64,000 bases of DNA from Schistocerca nitens (Eukaryota; Arthropoda; Insecta; Orthoptera; Acrididae), in NCBI RefSeq assembly GCF_023898315.1, contig NC_064619.1:304024150-304088149 (forward strand), given 5' to 3'. The translations under genes and the position numbers were made by a program. The notes beneath the pieces were generated by a model. The model worked only from the letters and a program-made list of their open reading frames with translations. It was not told the origin of the DNA and ran no database searches. Below are positions 42,015 through 52,841 of this stretch, one piece after another (positions within the stretch are counted from its first letter, which is position 1; each line of letters opens with the position of its first letter).

Positions 42015-44316
42015 GAGTTCATGCTGCGGCGCTGTGCAGTAGAAAAAAGTAGTTTTTACAATTGTCAGATGACAGATACCATTTGTCAGATTCCACTAAT
42101 TATGACTGCATTATTGACTATTGGTTCACAGGCACTTTTCTGTCAATTATTGTGACTTTTTTTTAAATGTTAGAGCTGGAAGATTGAAACATCAGATTTT
42201 CGCCATATGGAATATTCGAATTCACCTTAAGTCTTCACATTTCCAGCAACAGCAGTATATCCATCAGAAAAGCTGACACAAGATGCCAGGTCATGTCTGT
42301 CTTTGGGCAGATGCATCGATCAGTGATGTCAATAACAATACTGTATAACAAAGGTACATTGCCAAATCAACCACTGGAGAAGCTCCAAAATTGTGAATCG
42401 CATCTGGTGAAAAAGCTTTAAAGGTTTCCGTCTGATAACGACAGTAAAACACAAATAATTGTTGCAGTCATTAATTTGACATTTTGTTTGCACTCGGTGC
42501 ATGATGTGTTACAGGTAATTACACTCTAGCCCTAAACAGAAATACGACCAAGACTCACTTACATAATGAGGATATTCCGGCCCTTGTCACCCACAACTTT
42601 GAGACAAAGCTATAGTCACTTCCGAGCTCACTCACAGAACATATCAGTTGGTATCCTTCTCTTTAGATGTGATATAAGAATATCAGTTAATGCTTTTGGG
42701 TCCACGGACGTTGTGGGAAATAAAACTACTATCATCTCTTGCGTTGAGATTTATGTCACAGCAGCTACTGGGCCAATAAGTAAGACACATACGCTACACT
42801 TTTTCACCTGCTCCGAGGTAATGTGCTTGCCTACCAGATGCAAGCTGCTTTTGTTTGCCAGATTTTTTTTTTTTTTTTTTTGCTGAGCTACAAGCAGGTA
42901 GGTAGTAACTCGGTTAGGGAATCTTAAGACAGTGCTCGAGCAAAATTCGTCTTGCTACTTTCAGTACCCTTATGGTACCCTTATGGTACTGCAAAAATCG
43001 TAATGCCACTATTGTTTCCTGCTGACATATTTTTGTTGTTGTGAATACATAATTTTGTCTATGAATTGCCTCATTTTCATAATGCTTGAGTATGATACAG
43101 AACATTAAGTAAATACAGACCGTTTTTTTTTGTCAAAAGTCGGTAATATCTTTCTAATTTGTTTTAAAATAAGCATAATTGTCTGACAGGCACTTGATGC
43201 TTTATTAAGATAGACTGCTGTCGTGATGTTTCTGTAGTAAGATGAATTTAATTAGTACAGTGAATATTTTAATTGTGTTTTCCATTAGTTTCATTGAACA
43301 CAACAGTAACCATCAGAGAGAAATTAATCAGCAACAGTATATTCTTTCACAATATCTAAAACAATCTGACAATACTAAACTAGTTTACAAATTCTACACC
43401 TGTAGAAATCTAACGATGTCATTAAATCACTGTAGTTTGAAGAGCATTTTCGTCTAGAAATGAATTGCCTTGACAGTTTATTGACCTAGAGTGGGAAATG
43501 TAAAATTTTACGACTATACGATCAGAGGGGCAAGTGCATGAGAGATGACTTCCGTATCAATCTCCGGGTAGTTTCCTCAAATCAACAAAGTGTGTAATCA
43601 TGCAGTAGCATGCATGATGGAGTTTTGTCGATTGATTTTCTTACACTGCAACTGAAACGTGTCTCAATTGTTGGCTGCAAATTCCAAGTGTGATGGACAC
43701 ACCCTTGGGGAAGAATTCATTGTGCAAAACACACTTTTGGAGCTCTCAGGTGGAAAATATTATGTTCACACTACTCTTTGCTCGAATTTACATCTTTTGG
43801 TAGGGATCAGTCTTTCATTTCTACTTAGGAATTTAACGATAAAGGCGTCATAACTTTCACCAGTAACAGTATTGCATAGGAATACTCAATGAGCAACCTG
43901 ATGACGTTCAAGCAAAACTGCAGTAATAGTCCCGCTGTTGCTTTTTGTTGTTTCGAATTACAGCATGCAGTACACCTACACCAGACTTCTGACCCTTGCC
44001 TGTTGAATCCATATGTCACATGTTAATTAAATGGTAATCCATCATTTATATCAGTAGACGAGACTTCATTAATGTGGGAAATCATTCATGCTTGAAGAAT
44101 CTTTGTTGAAACAAGAATATCTTTTTCTGGTGTATTTTTCCCAAAAGCACTCGCTCCACGCTGTTCCGAATCTTTTGAGGTGCCTCCTCTGCATTCACGC
44201 TTCTGTTACATTAAAAGTAAATATTGTGTTGCAGATATTGCACCCTTTTCCACTTGCGACCCCATTTTACAATGCTCAACCATCGTTCATGATTTTCAGG
44301 TATGCAAAATCCAATG
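42015..44316 (-). repeat. Right arm of the 8.3-kb inverted repeat
   Basis: About 2.30 kb, the reverse complement of 36032-38385. It has a T-run (about 42865-42883) where the left arm has an interrupted A-run, and a 13-bp local duplication of the TACCCTTATGG block near 42965-42990. The mariner-like helix-turn-helix remnant lies near 44150-44205 on the minus strand. The 106-codon frame shared with the left arm starts at 42566 on the plus strand. Confidence 0.88.
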
Positions 44317-44509
44317 CTTAACTGCTAGATGATAACTTTAACACTGACAGCGTCGCACCGCGTTGACCTGGGCTGTGCCCAATTTCAGGTGGTGGGTGGT
44401 GTCTGGCAGGTAGCTGCTGCAACGCAAGGAAACATTCAAGCGTAAGCTGTCCTGATCGCGATGCAGCCACGAACTGTCCTACGGAATTGTCCCTGGAAGT
44501 ACTTGTTTT

Positions 44510-44875
44510 TGCTGGTTCATAGAATGTGAAGCGAATTATATGTGATGTTCAGTCAGACTCAAAACTTTGGACAAGGGTCAAAAAATGGTTAAAAAAAAAG
44601 GAAAAGGAGATATGGTTTTACGCTAACACCTGACTATAAGTTTAGAATGCACGATGGTTACCACTAGACCACAAGCTCGCACAATACATCTCGGAAGTAA
44701 ACAACACTTCCTCCTGAGTCTTCCACATCTTGCAGTGTTGCAAGATTGTGGATATGGCTGGACTTGGTGTTGTCATGGGTGGTTGGTTTTATTTGCCACC
44801 TTAAGTGAACGTCTGGAACTTAGTCTCTGTGGTGGCCAGCAGGCGGTCAGTTTTTATGTCTAAGACTGTACATTT
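44510..44875 (-). mobile_element. SINE-like repeat, partner of 23284-23640
   Basis: Reverse complement of the 23284-23640 repeat over its whole length. The minus strand has a perfect A box (TGGTCTAGTGG, about 44659-44669). It lies directly upstream of the Harbinger nuclease exons. Confidence 0.65.
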
Positions 44876-44954
44876 TGCTTCTGCCTCTTATATTTGGCTT
44901 GACTCGTTCAGATGGGATCTACAGAACATGATGTGTGAATCAACTTTTTTTCAG

Positions 44955-45925
44955 GCTTGCTGTTACTATCAGGTTCTTAGCAACGGGAGAAAGTTACAAG
45001 AGTATGCCATTCTCACACAGAATGTCTGAGCTGAGTATTTCACACACTATTATTCAAGTACACACAGCAATTTGAAATGTACTGAAAGATAAATATTTTA
45101 AGGTAAGTGTGTTTTTTAAAGCTGTAGTTGAAGTATCATACCATCAAAACCATTATCCTTAATCATTACTGTGAAAACAATGTAGTCAGTGTCTCATTGC
45201 TATCATTGTTCCATAGGCTCCAACAACAGAAAGAGAATGGCAAGTGATTGCCAAGATGTTTCATGAACTGTGGCAGTCCCCAAATTGTTTAGGTATGTTA
45301 TTTAATCAAGGAATTTGCATTTTATGTTGTTTATTATATCTGTCTCCGAAGAAAGTCTACTTACATGAAATTGACAAATCATCTGTGTTGCCAAGATCTT
45401 TGTTTTATTTACAGGCACAGTGGATGGGAAACACGTTGCATTTGCAGCATCGAGATCAGCTGGCTCACTTTATTATAATTATAAGAAATTTAATAGCATT
45501 GTATTACTAGCAGTCATTGATACTAAGTATCGGTTTTCTCTGATTGACGTTAGGTGCAATGGGCGAGTAAGTGATGGAGGAGTCTTTCAGCAAAGTAAAA
45601 TAAGCTCTGCACTAAGGGAAAATTGGTTGCAAGTTCCACAAGAAAATGTGCTAAAAACAGCAGCGTATCTGTTCCATATGTTGTTGTGGCAGATGAAGCT
45701 TTGAGACTCCAGTCATATGTCAGGAAGCCATATAAAGACTGTAAAATTGAAACTCGGGTAAAGATTTCCAATTACAGATCATCAAGGGCAAGAAGAGTTG
45801 TTAAAAATGGCAACCATTTCTGAATTTTACTGACAACTATTAAATTTGCTGTAGACAAAGTGGAATTAATTACAGAAACAGTTTGGATTTTACACAATTT
45901 TTTGATTGACGAAGCAGACAGCACG
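44955..45925 (+). pseudogene. PIF/Harbinger (HARBI1-like) nuclease, three exons, broken
   Basis: Three exons with canonical GT-AG introns keep the protein in phase. Exon 44955-45102 (after TTTTTTTTCAG) reads LAVTIRFLATGESYKS and ends NVLKDKYFK|GTAAGT. Exon 45217-45292 reads APTTEREWQVIAKMFHELWQ then SPNCLG|GTATGT. Exon 45415-45925 (after TTTATTTACAG) reads TVDGKHVAFAASRSAGSLYY (first catalytic Asp), then VRCNGRVSDGGVFQ (second), and VPYVVVADEALRLQSYV (third acidic block, Asp-Glu). These are the blocks of Harbinger DDE nucleases. A TGA at about 45072 and a frameshift near 45655 make it a pseudogene. The N-terminal exon is not visible here. The C-terminus (ILHNFLIDEADSTYT) is cut by a Tc1 element at 45930. 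Confidence 0.85.
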
Positions 45926-46199
45926 TATACACACATCAAAAAAAAAGTTTTGCATCACCCCGGGTCCCAGAACTGCTGAAGTTAGACGTTGACTGTGGAT
46001 ATTGTCTCACAGACAAAGTCCCTTTGGCTGTTCAGAGATATCACTAAACCCGCCAAAAGATATAAACCATGCACGAGCAGCTCCTACTAGACGGAGGGGG
46101 CTGACAACCAATCAGTTCCAGTCATTCAACCAGGAAGGAGGTACACGCATCGTGTTGTCTGTAGTTCAACCATACCTAGATGGTCAATACCGCGGTTTG

Positions 46200-46692
46200 A
46201 TTATGTCTGCATTGTCACTTTGTGCCAGGAAGGGCTCTCAACAAGGGAAGTGTCCAGGCGTCTCGGAGTGAACCAAGGCAATGTTGTTCGGTCATGGAGG
46301 AGATACAGAGAGACAGGAACTGCCGATGACATGCCTCACTCAGGCCGCCCAAGGACTACTACTGCAGTCGATGACTGCTACCTACGGATTATGGCTCAGA
46401 GGAACCCTGACAGCAACGTCACCATGTTAATGATGCTTTTCATGCAGCCACAGGACGACTATTTAAGACTCAAACGGTGCGCCGTAGGCTGCATGATGCA
46501 CAACTTCACTCCCGACGTGTATGGAAAGGTCCATCTTTGCAGCCACAACATCATTGCAGTGCGGTTGGGGGGATTTTCTCTGCATGGGGGCTAGGTGTTT
46601 ATGTTGTGTGTGACAGTGGCTAGATTGGACTGTGAAAAATTTGGGACGTTGTATGGGTGCTGATGAGCATGCATTTGAGTGCCCAACAAACC

Positions 46693-46728
<36 letters not shown>

Positions 46729-47345
46729 GTAGCGTGGTACAGATGGGTCCAACAACATGCCGAATGGACCCCTCAGGATTGACATCATTTTCTCTTCACC
46801 TAGGAGTGTCGCAAAGGCCTTCAACCAGACAATCGTTGGAGACGTGTTTGGAGGCAACACGGTCAGGCTGAATGCCTTAGACACACTGTCCAGTGAGTGC
46901 AGCAAGGTGGAGGTTCCCTGCTGTTCTGGAGTGGCATTATGTGGGACAGAAGTACGCCGCTGGTGGTCACGGAAGGCGCCGTAATGGCTGCACAGTACGT
47001 GACTGTCGTCCTCCAACCGATAGTGCAACCATTTCAGCAGCATATTGGTGAAGCATTCTTCTTCATGCACATCTTGTGAATGAATTCCTTCGGGGTAACG
47101 ACATCGCTCAATTAGAGTGGCCAGCATGTTCTCCAGACATGAACCCTATCAACCATGCCTGGGATAGATTGAAAAGAGCTGTTAATGGACAATGTGACAC
47201 ATCGATCACTCTGAGGGATCTACACCGAATTGCTGTTCAGGAGTGGGACAATCAGGACCAACAGTGCCTGGATGAACTTGTGGATAGTGTGCAACGACGA
47301 ATACAGGCATGTATCAATGCAAGAAAACATGCTACTGGGTATTAG
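46200..47345 (+). pseudogene. Tc1-like transposase, broken
   Basis: The N-terminus reads CQEGLSTREVSRRLGVNQGN and SWRRYRETGTADDMPHSGRP (about 46225-46350), the paired-like helix-turn-helix region. After the SINE-tail interruption come a VFGGN-like and GGGSLLFWSGIMW block (about 46895-46940, as VMVWGGI), then LEWPACSPDMNPINHAWDRL (about 47113-47172). In that last block the catalytic Glu of NPIEHxW reads Asn. The Asp-Asn-Ala block (QDNARPH) near 47040-47060 is not readable. It ends KHATGY with a stop at 47345. It is dead by at least three independent lesions. Confidence 0.85.
46580..46733 (+). mobile_element. SINE-like tail inserted in the Tc1 transposase
   Basis: Begins near GGGGGCTAGGTGTTTATGTT, includes GGCTAGATTGGACTGTG and GCTGATGAGCATGCATTTGA, and ends in about a dozen ATC units (46697-46728). 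The Tc1 frame resumes after 46735. I recall this body as the tRNA-unrelated part of an insect SINE. The tRNA-like head is absent, so it is a 5'-truncated copy. Confidence 0.55.
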
Positions 47346-47384
47346 AGGTACCAGTGTGTACAGCAATCTGGACCATCACCTCTG

Positions 47385-48025
47385 AAGGTCTCGCTGTATG
47401 GTGGGACAACTTGCAATGTGTGGCTTTCATGAGCAATAAAAAGGGCGGAAATGATGTTTATATTGACCTCTCTTCCAATTTTCTGTACAGGTTCCAGAAC
47501 TCTCGGAACCGAGGTGATGCAAAACTTCTTTTGATGTGTGTATGTCAAACAGGGACATGGAAAAATATGGAGTCCTGCATGATGGAGCAAGGGTCATTGG
47601 GTGTTGGTGCTTTGTGGAGTAGCATATTTATTTATTTTTCATCCGACATCAACTGATAACAAAAAAAGTTTCTTTGTTCCAGTCTTCTGGATAAGTCAGA
47701 GCCTTACTCTGACTTATCCAGAAGACTGGAACAACTTTTTTTTTTTTTTGTAATCAATTGATGTTGGATCAAAATAAAAAAAAAAAATATGCTACTCCAC
47801 AGAGCACTAGCACCCCATGACCCTTGCTCCGTCGTACATAACTCCTTGTTTTTCCATATACCTGTTTGACATGCACACATAAAAAAAAAAGTTTTGCATC
47901 ACCTTGGTTCCGAGGGTTCCGGAAGCTGCACAGAAAATAGGAATAGAGATCAACATAAACATTATTTCTACCCTTTTTATTGCTCATGAAAGCCACACGT
48001 TGTGTGTTGTACCACCGTACAGCAT
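47385..48025. repeat. Imperfect palindrome of about 640 bp with a perfect 28-bp central hairpin
   Basis: Two arms of about 315 bases meet at about 47704. The centre is a perfect 28-bp inverted repeat (47674-47701 and 47707-47734) with a 5-base loop (CCTTA). Outward the arms stay clearly alignable to the complement of each other: GTGGAGTAGCATATT, GGAGCAAGGGTCAT, the Tc1 TIR region with GATGCAAAACTT, and TGTGGCTTTCATGAGCAATAAAAAGG near 47420 and 47975. The left arm includes the last 155 bases or so of the Tc1 element plus its flank, so the flank has been duplicated in inverted orientation. Confidence 0.9.
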
Positions 48026-48044
48026 CTTCTCATAAAGTGTTGTT

Positions 48045-49900
48045 CTATGAGAGACGTGGGGTCTCTTTCCATCTCTATTGCTGTGATCGTGTATTTATTT
48101 GTTAAGTGTTTTGCTACTGTTTACTGCCATAATGATTATCTTAAGTGCATACAGGTTATGAACAGTTAGTATTTTAAATTCTTTAAACAAATTTCTGCAG
48201 GACTCCCTGGCACATTTTTCCCATAATTCTAAGTGCCTTCTTTTGTAGGATAAGTACACTTTTCATATTACCTTTATTGCTGGATCCCCGTACCTCTATC
48301 CCATAGCTTAGATGGGATTCAAATAGTGCAAAATAAATTTGCTTCAGAGTGGTAATGTTACAAAAAGGCGTCAGTTGTCTTAGAGCATGTATGGTAGTAG
48401 ATAGCTTTTTGCAAATATCATTTACATGATCACATAAAGTGTCAGGCCAAGAAATTTGGTTGAGTATTGTCTTTTAATGTATTCACCACCCATTAAAATT
48501 TGGTGTCCATGTGTGTTTTGCCTCCCAAGATCAAATTCAGTATACATGGATTTATTTGTATTTAATTTTAGTTTTTTTTTCATTAAAATACTGCAGAATT
48601 ATGCCTGCTGCAGCATTGGATTCCACTTCGAGCTGCGAATAGCTTGGTTTGTGGCATATTAACGTGGTATCATCTGCATATAAGATAGCTGTAGTGGGGT
48701 TTGTTATAGACTGAATATCACTAACATAAGTAATAAAAAGAAGTGTTCCTAATATTGACCCCTGTGGAATACCAAAATTAATGTCAGTGGTTCTTGGTTT
48801 GTAAGCGTCCTCTGTAGTTCTGGTAGACACAAACTGCTTCCTATATGTCAAGTAGGATCTAATCAGATTATGGACTGTATCTCGAATGCCATAGTTCCAG
48901 TTTGTCCAGCAATATGGTCATATCAACACAGCCAAGGTGGCTGACCCCTTGACAAACTTATACTGCCCCTCAGAAATAACTTTTTTGCTTACTAGGAAGT
49001 TCCAGATTCTTAAATATGTTACTTCCTCAAAGATTTTGGATAATATTGGAAAAACAGATATGAGTCGAAAGTTTTCTACTAGATTTCTGTTTCCTTATTT
49101 AAAGGTAGGCACAACTCGAGCACTTTTCAGCTCTATAGAAATAGACCATTTTCCATATGAAAGTTGATAATTGCTGATAAAGGTGATGTAATATTATGAA
49201 TACATTTCTTAAATGTGTTCAGACTAAGACAATTCCATCCTGCTGCATGAGAATTCTTCAATCTACTCACTTTAATTATTTCTTCTTCATTTGTTGGTGT
49301 CAAAAATATACTTCCTGACGCTGGTGTTCCCCTGAATTGGTATTTGTGATTTTTAATCTGATTGTTTATGCTGGAGCCAACAGAAGAAAAACAATTGTTA
49401 AACATATCTGCTACCTTATTCTGATCAGTTTCTATTGTGTTGTTTACCAGCAAGTGATTTTCAATTGTATGTTTCCCAGATTTACTGATTTCTCTAGGAT
49501 CATGATGTTTTGGAAATATTATTTGAGTTTGGAATGACACTTTCAAAATGTTTCTGTTTTGCAGAGGTTAGGAGGTCTAAATAGCATTTCTTATACTTTC
49601 TGAACTCTTGATGTTTTTTCCCCTCCTCCTCAAGCCATTTAACATAGCATACTCATACCATCTTAGTTTTTCTCTAGCTCAGTGGTTGAACTTGATATCC
49701 AGTTTTGGCTTACAGCATGTGACTGAATTCTCTTTCTTATTAATAGGCAGGCTTGGTTGACAGTGTAGTATAGCTCACTTGAGAATATGCCATAACTGTA
49801 ATATGTCGTTAGAATACTGTTCCAATCGACATTGCTTAGCATGTTATTCAAATGAGTTATGTTTTGGTCTGTATTCATCCTAATATATTTATAGCAGCTG
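48045..49900 (-). pseudogene. LINE RT part, 3' half of a LINE split by a Penelope-like element
   Basis: Minus strand from 49880: MNTDQNITHLNNMLSNVDWN (linker after the endonuclease), then FNNCFSSVGSSINNQIKN and VSRLKNSHAAGWNCLSLNTF (about 49215-49420, the RT entrance KxxxAxGxDxL). After broken frames comes NFGIPQGSILGTLLFITYVS (about 48735-48790), ILYADDTTLICHK (about 48655-48695, catalytic YADD intact), the FLGL block near 48400-48430, and QKKALRIMGK near 48215-48250, ending about 48060. It is CR1/Jockey-like. The 5' neighbour part (endonuclease) continues at 53110-53400 on the far side of the Penelope-like element. Confidence 0.8.
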
Positions 49901-49955
49901 CAGGTAGGAACCTTTTTTAATGTGTGATCTGAGGTTTTCCCGGCGTACAGAAATC

Positions 49956-50300
49956 TTGAAAATTTCTTGGGTATTCAGCTGGGTAGCGACGTCCAAAAGG
50001 CGTGATATTTCGGTAAGCCGACTTCTTGCCATTTCAGGTGTTCTTGGTGTCTGATTGATCTCTGATGATTGCCGACTTAATGTAATCTCCACCCCTCTCC
50101 CGCAGCCTCCCTCTGTGCGCTTCCGAGCGGTCCACGGCCGGTGGTGGGGGGAAAGGCGGTGGTGGGTGGTGGGGGAAGCGCGGCGCACCGCGACAGATCA
50201 TGGGCCACAGTCCTTCCATGGCTATGACTGCATGCGGAACTCTGCTGTCGTGGTGACAATGCTGCTTCTTCTTCTTCTTCTTCTTCTTCTTCTTCTTCAG
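49956..50300 (+). repeat. Penelope pseudo-LTR copy, plus orientation
   Basis: It contains the conserved block near 49990-50020 and the CTTCCGAGCGGTCCACGGCC stretch. It ends in a (CTT)n run (50258-50299) that corresponds to the (GGA)n/(GAG)n run of the other copy. Compared with the other copy it has an extra segment of about 70 bases near 50145-50215. Confidence 0.85.
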
Positions 50301-51235
50301 GTGCCCTGACAGGAGTGGATTTCCGTGTAGACTGTTGTGTTTTAATCATACGCAAAGATGGATCCCATGCTTTGCTTAGCTGGAACCACTGTCTTTATTC
50401 TTTAGTTCTGTAACGATACCTCAACTAACAGTTAATTAGTTCAAAAATTATCATGTTGCGCGCTCAAAATATGATCTTTTTGTTGCGCAACTAAAAGGTC
50501 TTTGCGGCAGGTATTGCTACATCAATTGATTAGTCACTGAAGAAAATTAACAATAATATCACTTATCTTGTATTTGCAATTCAACAACGATCTCACTCTG
50601 GCTTTGGCTCATAATTAAAAATGTTGTCTAGGTAGCATGACTATTGCTGTTGGTGTGAAAGGCATTCGGATGTTAATTATGCTGACTTGAAGAACTTACG
50701 AAGACAATCTTTCAGGATTAATTTGATGATTTGTGTTTTTCATTGCAATGTATTTCACACCTTTTTAAACAATGGTCACTTGAAAATAATTCTTGACACT
50801 CACTTTTCACAAAAGTTCACATTTGTTAAACTTTTTATACTTTTGCATGTTCAAAACATTACTTCATCATACAGTTTTGCAGCCGTTATTGCTCTTAATA
50901 AAACTCACAACATTTGCATTGTCCAAAACTCAGATTCATCTTTTCATTTCCAACACAAAGTCAAGACTGTTCATATTGAACACAAAAAACTTGACTACTC
51001 TGTACGCTTCCGCACCAAAAGTCACAAACCAGCATCAAAGATAACAATAAGTATAAAGATATTCACACTAGACATTATATCGATTTCAACATCTCAAAAT
51101 ATTGACATACATACGTATAAAAATGAAACGAGATTTGAATAGAGTGAAAAATGAGACATTACATAGAAAAATATTCATTAATCTATGGTATCGAAAAATA
51201 GGGTTGGCGGTTGGTAGTGGTTTCGCAAATAAAGA
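50301..51235. other. 3' region of the Penelope-like element or spacer: no gene recognised
   Basis: AT-rich sequence between the plus-oriented pseudo-LTR and the end of the GIY-YIG gene. The plus-strand open stretch at 50687-51142 has no recognisable product. Its A/T/C-rich composition suggests chance openness. Confidence 0.4.
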
Positions 51236-51239
51236 ACCA

Positions 51240-52805
51240 TTACAGTTCGCCATGCAGCCAGATCTCCACTGCCTCTTTGAGGAGACACTCCCAGAAGGTG
51301 TTCGATTGCTGTAACACCTTTGTGCCATCGTAGTTCATGTCATGTCCATGTGAGATGCAGTGTTTTGCCACGGCGGACTTGGTCGGCTGTGCGTTGTCTG
51401 TGTGGCGTTTATGTTCACTACATATCTCCTGTACCGTCCAGATGGCCTGGCCTATATACATGTTCGTGTACTGGCAAATGATGCTGTAAACTCCCGGTTT
51501 CTGGAGTCCTAAGTCGTCCTTGACTGATCCTAATAATGTTTTCGTTTTGGATGGAGGGCGAAACACGCACTTGACATTATATTTTCTGAGTATTCTGCTG
51601 ATCTTTGCCGATGTGTTCTCAACATATGGTATGATCGCTGTTGCAACCGGTTTGTTTTCGTCCTCGGAAGGCTGCGGTCTCGGCTTCTTCAGTCTTAAAG
51701 CCCGTTTCATCTGCCGGTTATTGTAGCCGTTTGTGCGGAACACGGCCTGCAAGTGCTGCAATTCAGATGCTAGGCTGTCACAGTCAGAGATTTCGTGTGC
51801 TCTGTGCACCAGTGTGCTTAGAACACCCTCTTGCTGTGAAGGAGCATGACAGCTGGAGGCATGCAAGTACAAATCTGTATGTGTCAGCTTATGGTAGACA
51901 CTGTGTCCTAGTGTGCCATCTGGTCTTCTCTTGACGAGCACATCCAGAGAAGGAAGCTGGTTGTTTTCCTCTACCTCCATCATGAAGCTGATATTCTGGT
52001 GCAGCTAGTTCAGATGCTACAGAAAGTCTTGGAGGCGTTGTCGTCCGTGTGACCAGATCACGAATGTATCGTTTACATATCAAAAAAAGCAAGAGGGCTT
52101 GTAGGCTGCCAACTTGAGGCTGCTTCTTCAAAAGCCTCCATATACATATTGGCCACTACTGGTGATAGTGGACAGCCCATCGCTACTCCATGTGTTTGTT
52201 CGTAGTAGTTCCCGTCGAAAAGAAAGTATGTTAACGTAAGTATGAATTCGAAAACTTTAGTTACTGTTTGTCCGAATTTTTCTCCTATGAGGCTTAGGGA
52301 GTCTCTTAGAGGTACCCTAGTAAAGAGGGATATCATGTCAAAGCTCACCATGAGGTCTTCTTGGCCCAATCGGAAGTTCTGGAGCTGCTGGACGAAATGC
52401 GCGGAGTTTCTGATGTGGTGCTGACATTTGCCCACAAAGGGACTGGGCATCGACGTCAGATGTTTTGCTAATTCATACGTTGGTGCTCCAATGTTGCTTA
52501 CAATTGGGCCGAGAGGCAATCCATCCTTATGAACTTTAGGTAGTCCTTAAAGTCTAGGAGGTGCAGCAGCTCGTGGACGTAGTTTCTTCACCGTCTTCTT
52601 ATCTTCGAAGGTGTGCTGGAGAAGCTCAATAGTCTTCTTTCTCACTCTGTTGGTAGGATCGTCTTCGATTCTCCGGTAGATGTCATCTTCTAATAGGTCA
52701 TACAATTTTTGCCTGTATACATTACATGGCAGTAGGACTGAGCAATTCTTTTTATCTGATGGGAGGATGACAGTCTCGGCATCTTCTCGGAGCTGCTTCA
52801 GTGCT
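51240..52805 (-). pseudogene. Penelope-like RT plus GIY-YIG endonuclease, broken
   Basis: From the N-terminal side (minus strand): ALKQLREDAETVILPSDKKN (about 52741-52803), YRQKLYDLLEDDIYRRIEDD, a frame change near 52545 into GLPLGPIVSNIGAPTYELAK (about 52465-52530), DLMVSFDMISLFTRVPL (about 52305-52355, first catalytic Asp), GVAMGCPLSPVVANMYMEAF (about 52130-52190), and YVND at about 52067-52078 where YVDD is expected. The C-terminal part (51240-51983) has LPSLDVLVKRRPDG and ends with a GIY-YIG nuclease, GVYSIICQYTNMYIGQ (about 51448-51495). One Asp of the catalytic pair reads Asn, and frame breaks lie near 52545 and 52075. A stop near 52005 is also visible. It is dead. Confidence 0.9.
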
Positions 52806-52841
52806 TTCCTCTCTTCCTTGTGGAGATGTTCGGCTTCAGGG

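Larger units (their letters stand above)
45930..47540 (+). mobile_element. Tc1-like DNA transposon, dead
   Basis: TIRs begin CACACATCAAAAAAAAAGTT (45930) and end with the complement of that tract (CTTTTGATGTGTG, 47540), with TA on both outer sides (45928-45929, 47541-47542). Inside the ends both carry GATGCAAAACTT and a GGTTCC block. The element interrupts the last exon of the Harbinger nuclease pseudogene. Its own gene is broken and further interrupted by a SINE tail at about 46580-46733. Confidence 0.85.

Noticed and set aside
44654-45029. First exons of the Harbinger nuclease in the open frames upstream of 44955
   Set aside because: These frames lie in the SINE-like repeat shared with 23284-23640 and do not resemble a HARBI1 N-terminus.
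44955-45925. A functional domesticated HARBI1 host gene
   Set aside because: An in-frame TGA near 45072, a frameshift near 45655 and a Tc1 insertion in the last exon make a working gene unlikely.
46697-46728. CRISPR-like or satellite array at the ATC run
   Set aside because: It is a simple trinucleotide microsatellite at the end of a SINE-like tail. There are no spacers.
50687-51142. Plus-strand open frame of about 150 codons as a host gene
   Set aside because: A, T and C-rich composition, no domain or motif, and it lies within the span of a minus-strand Penelope-like element. It is probably a chance frame.
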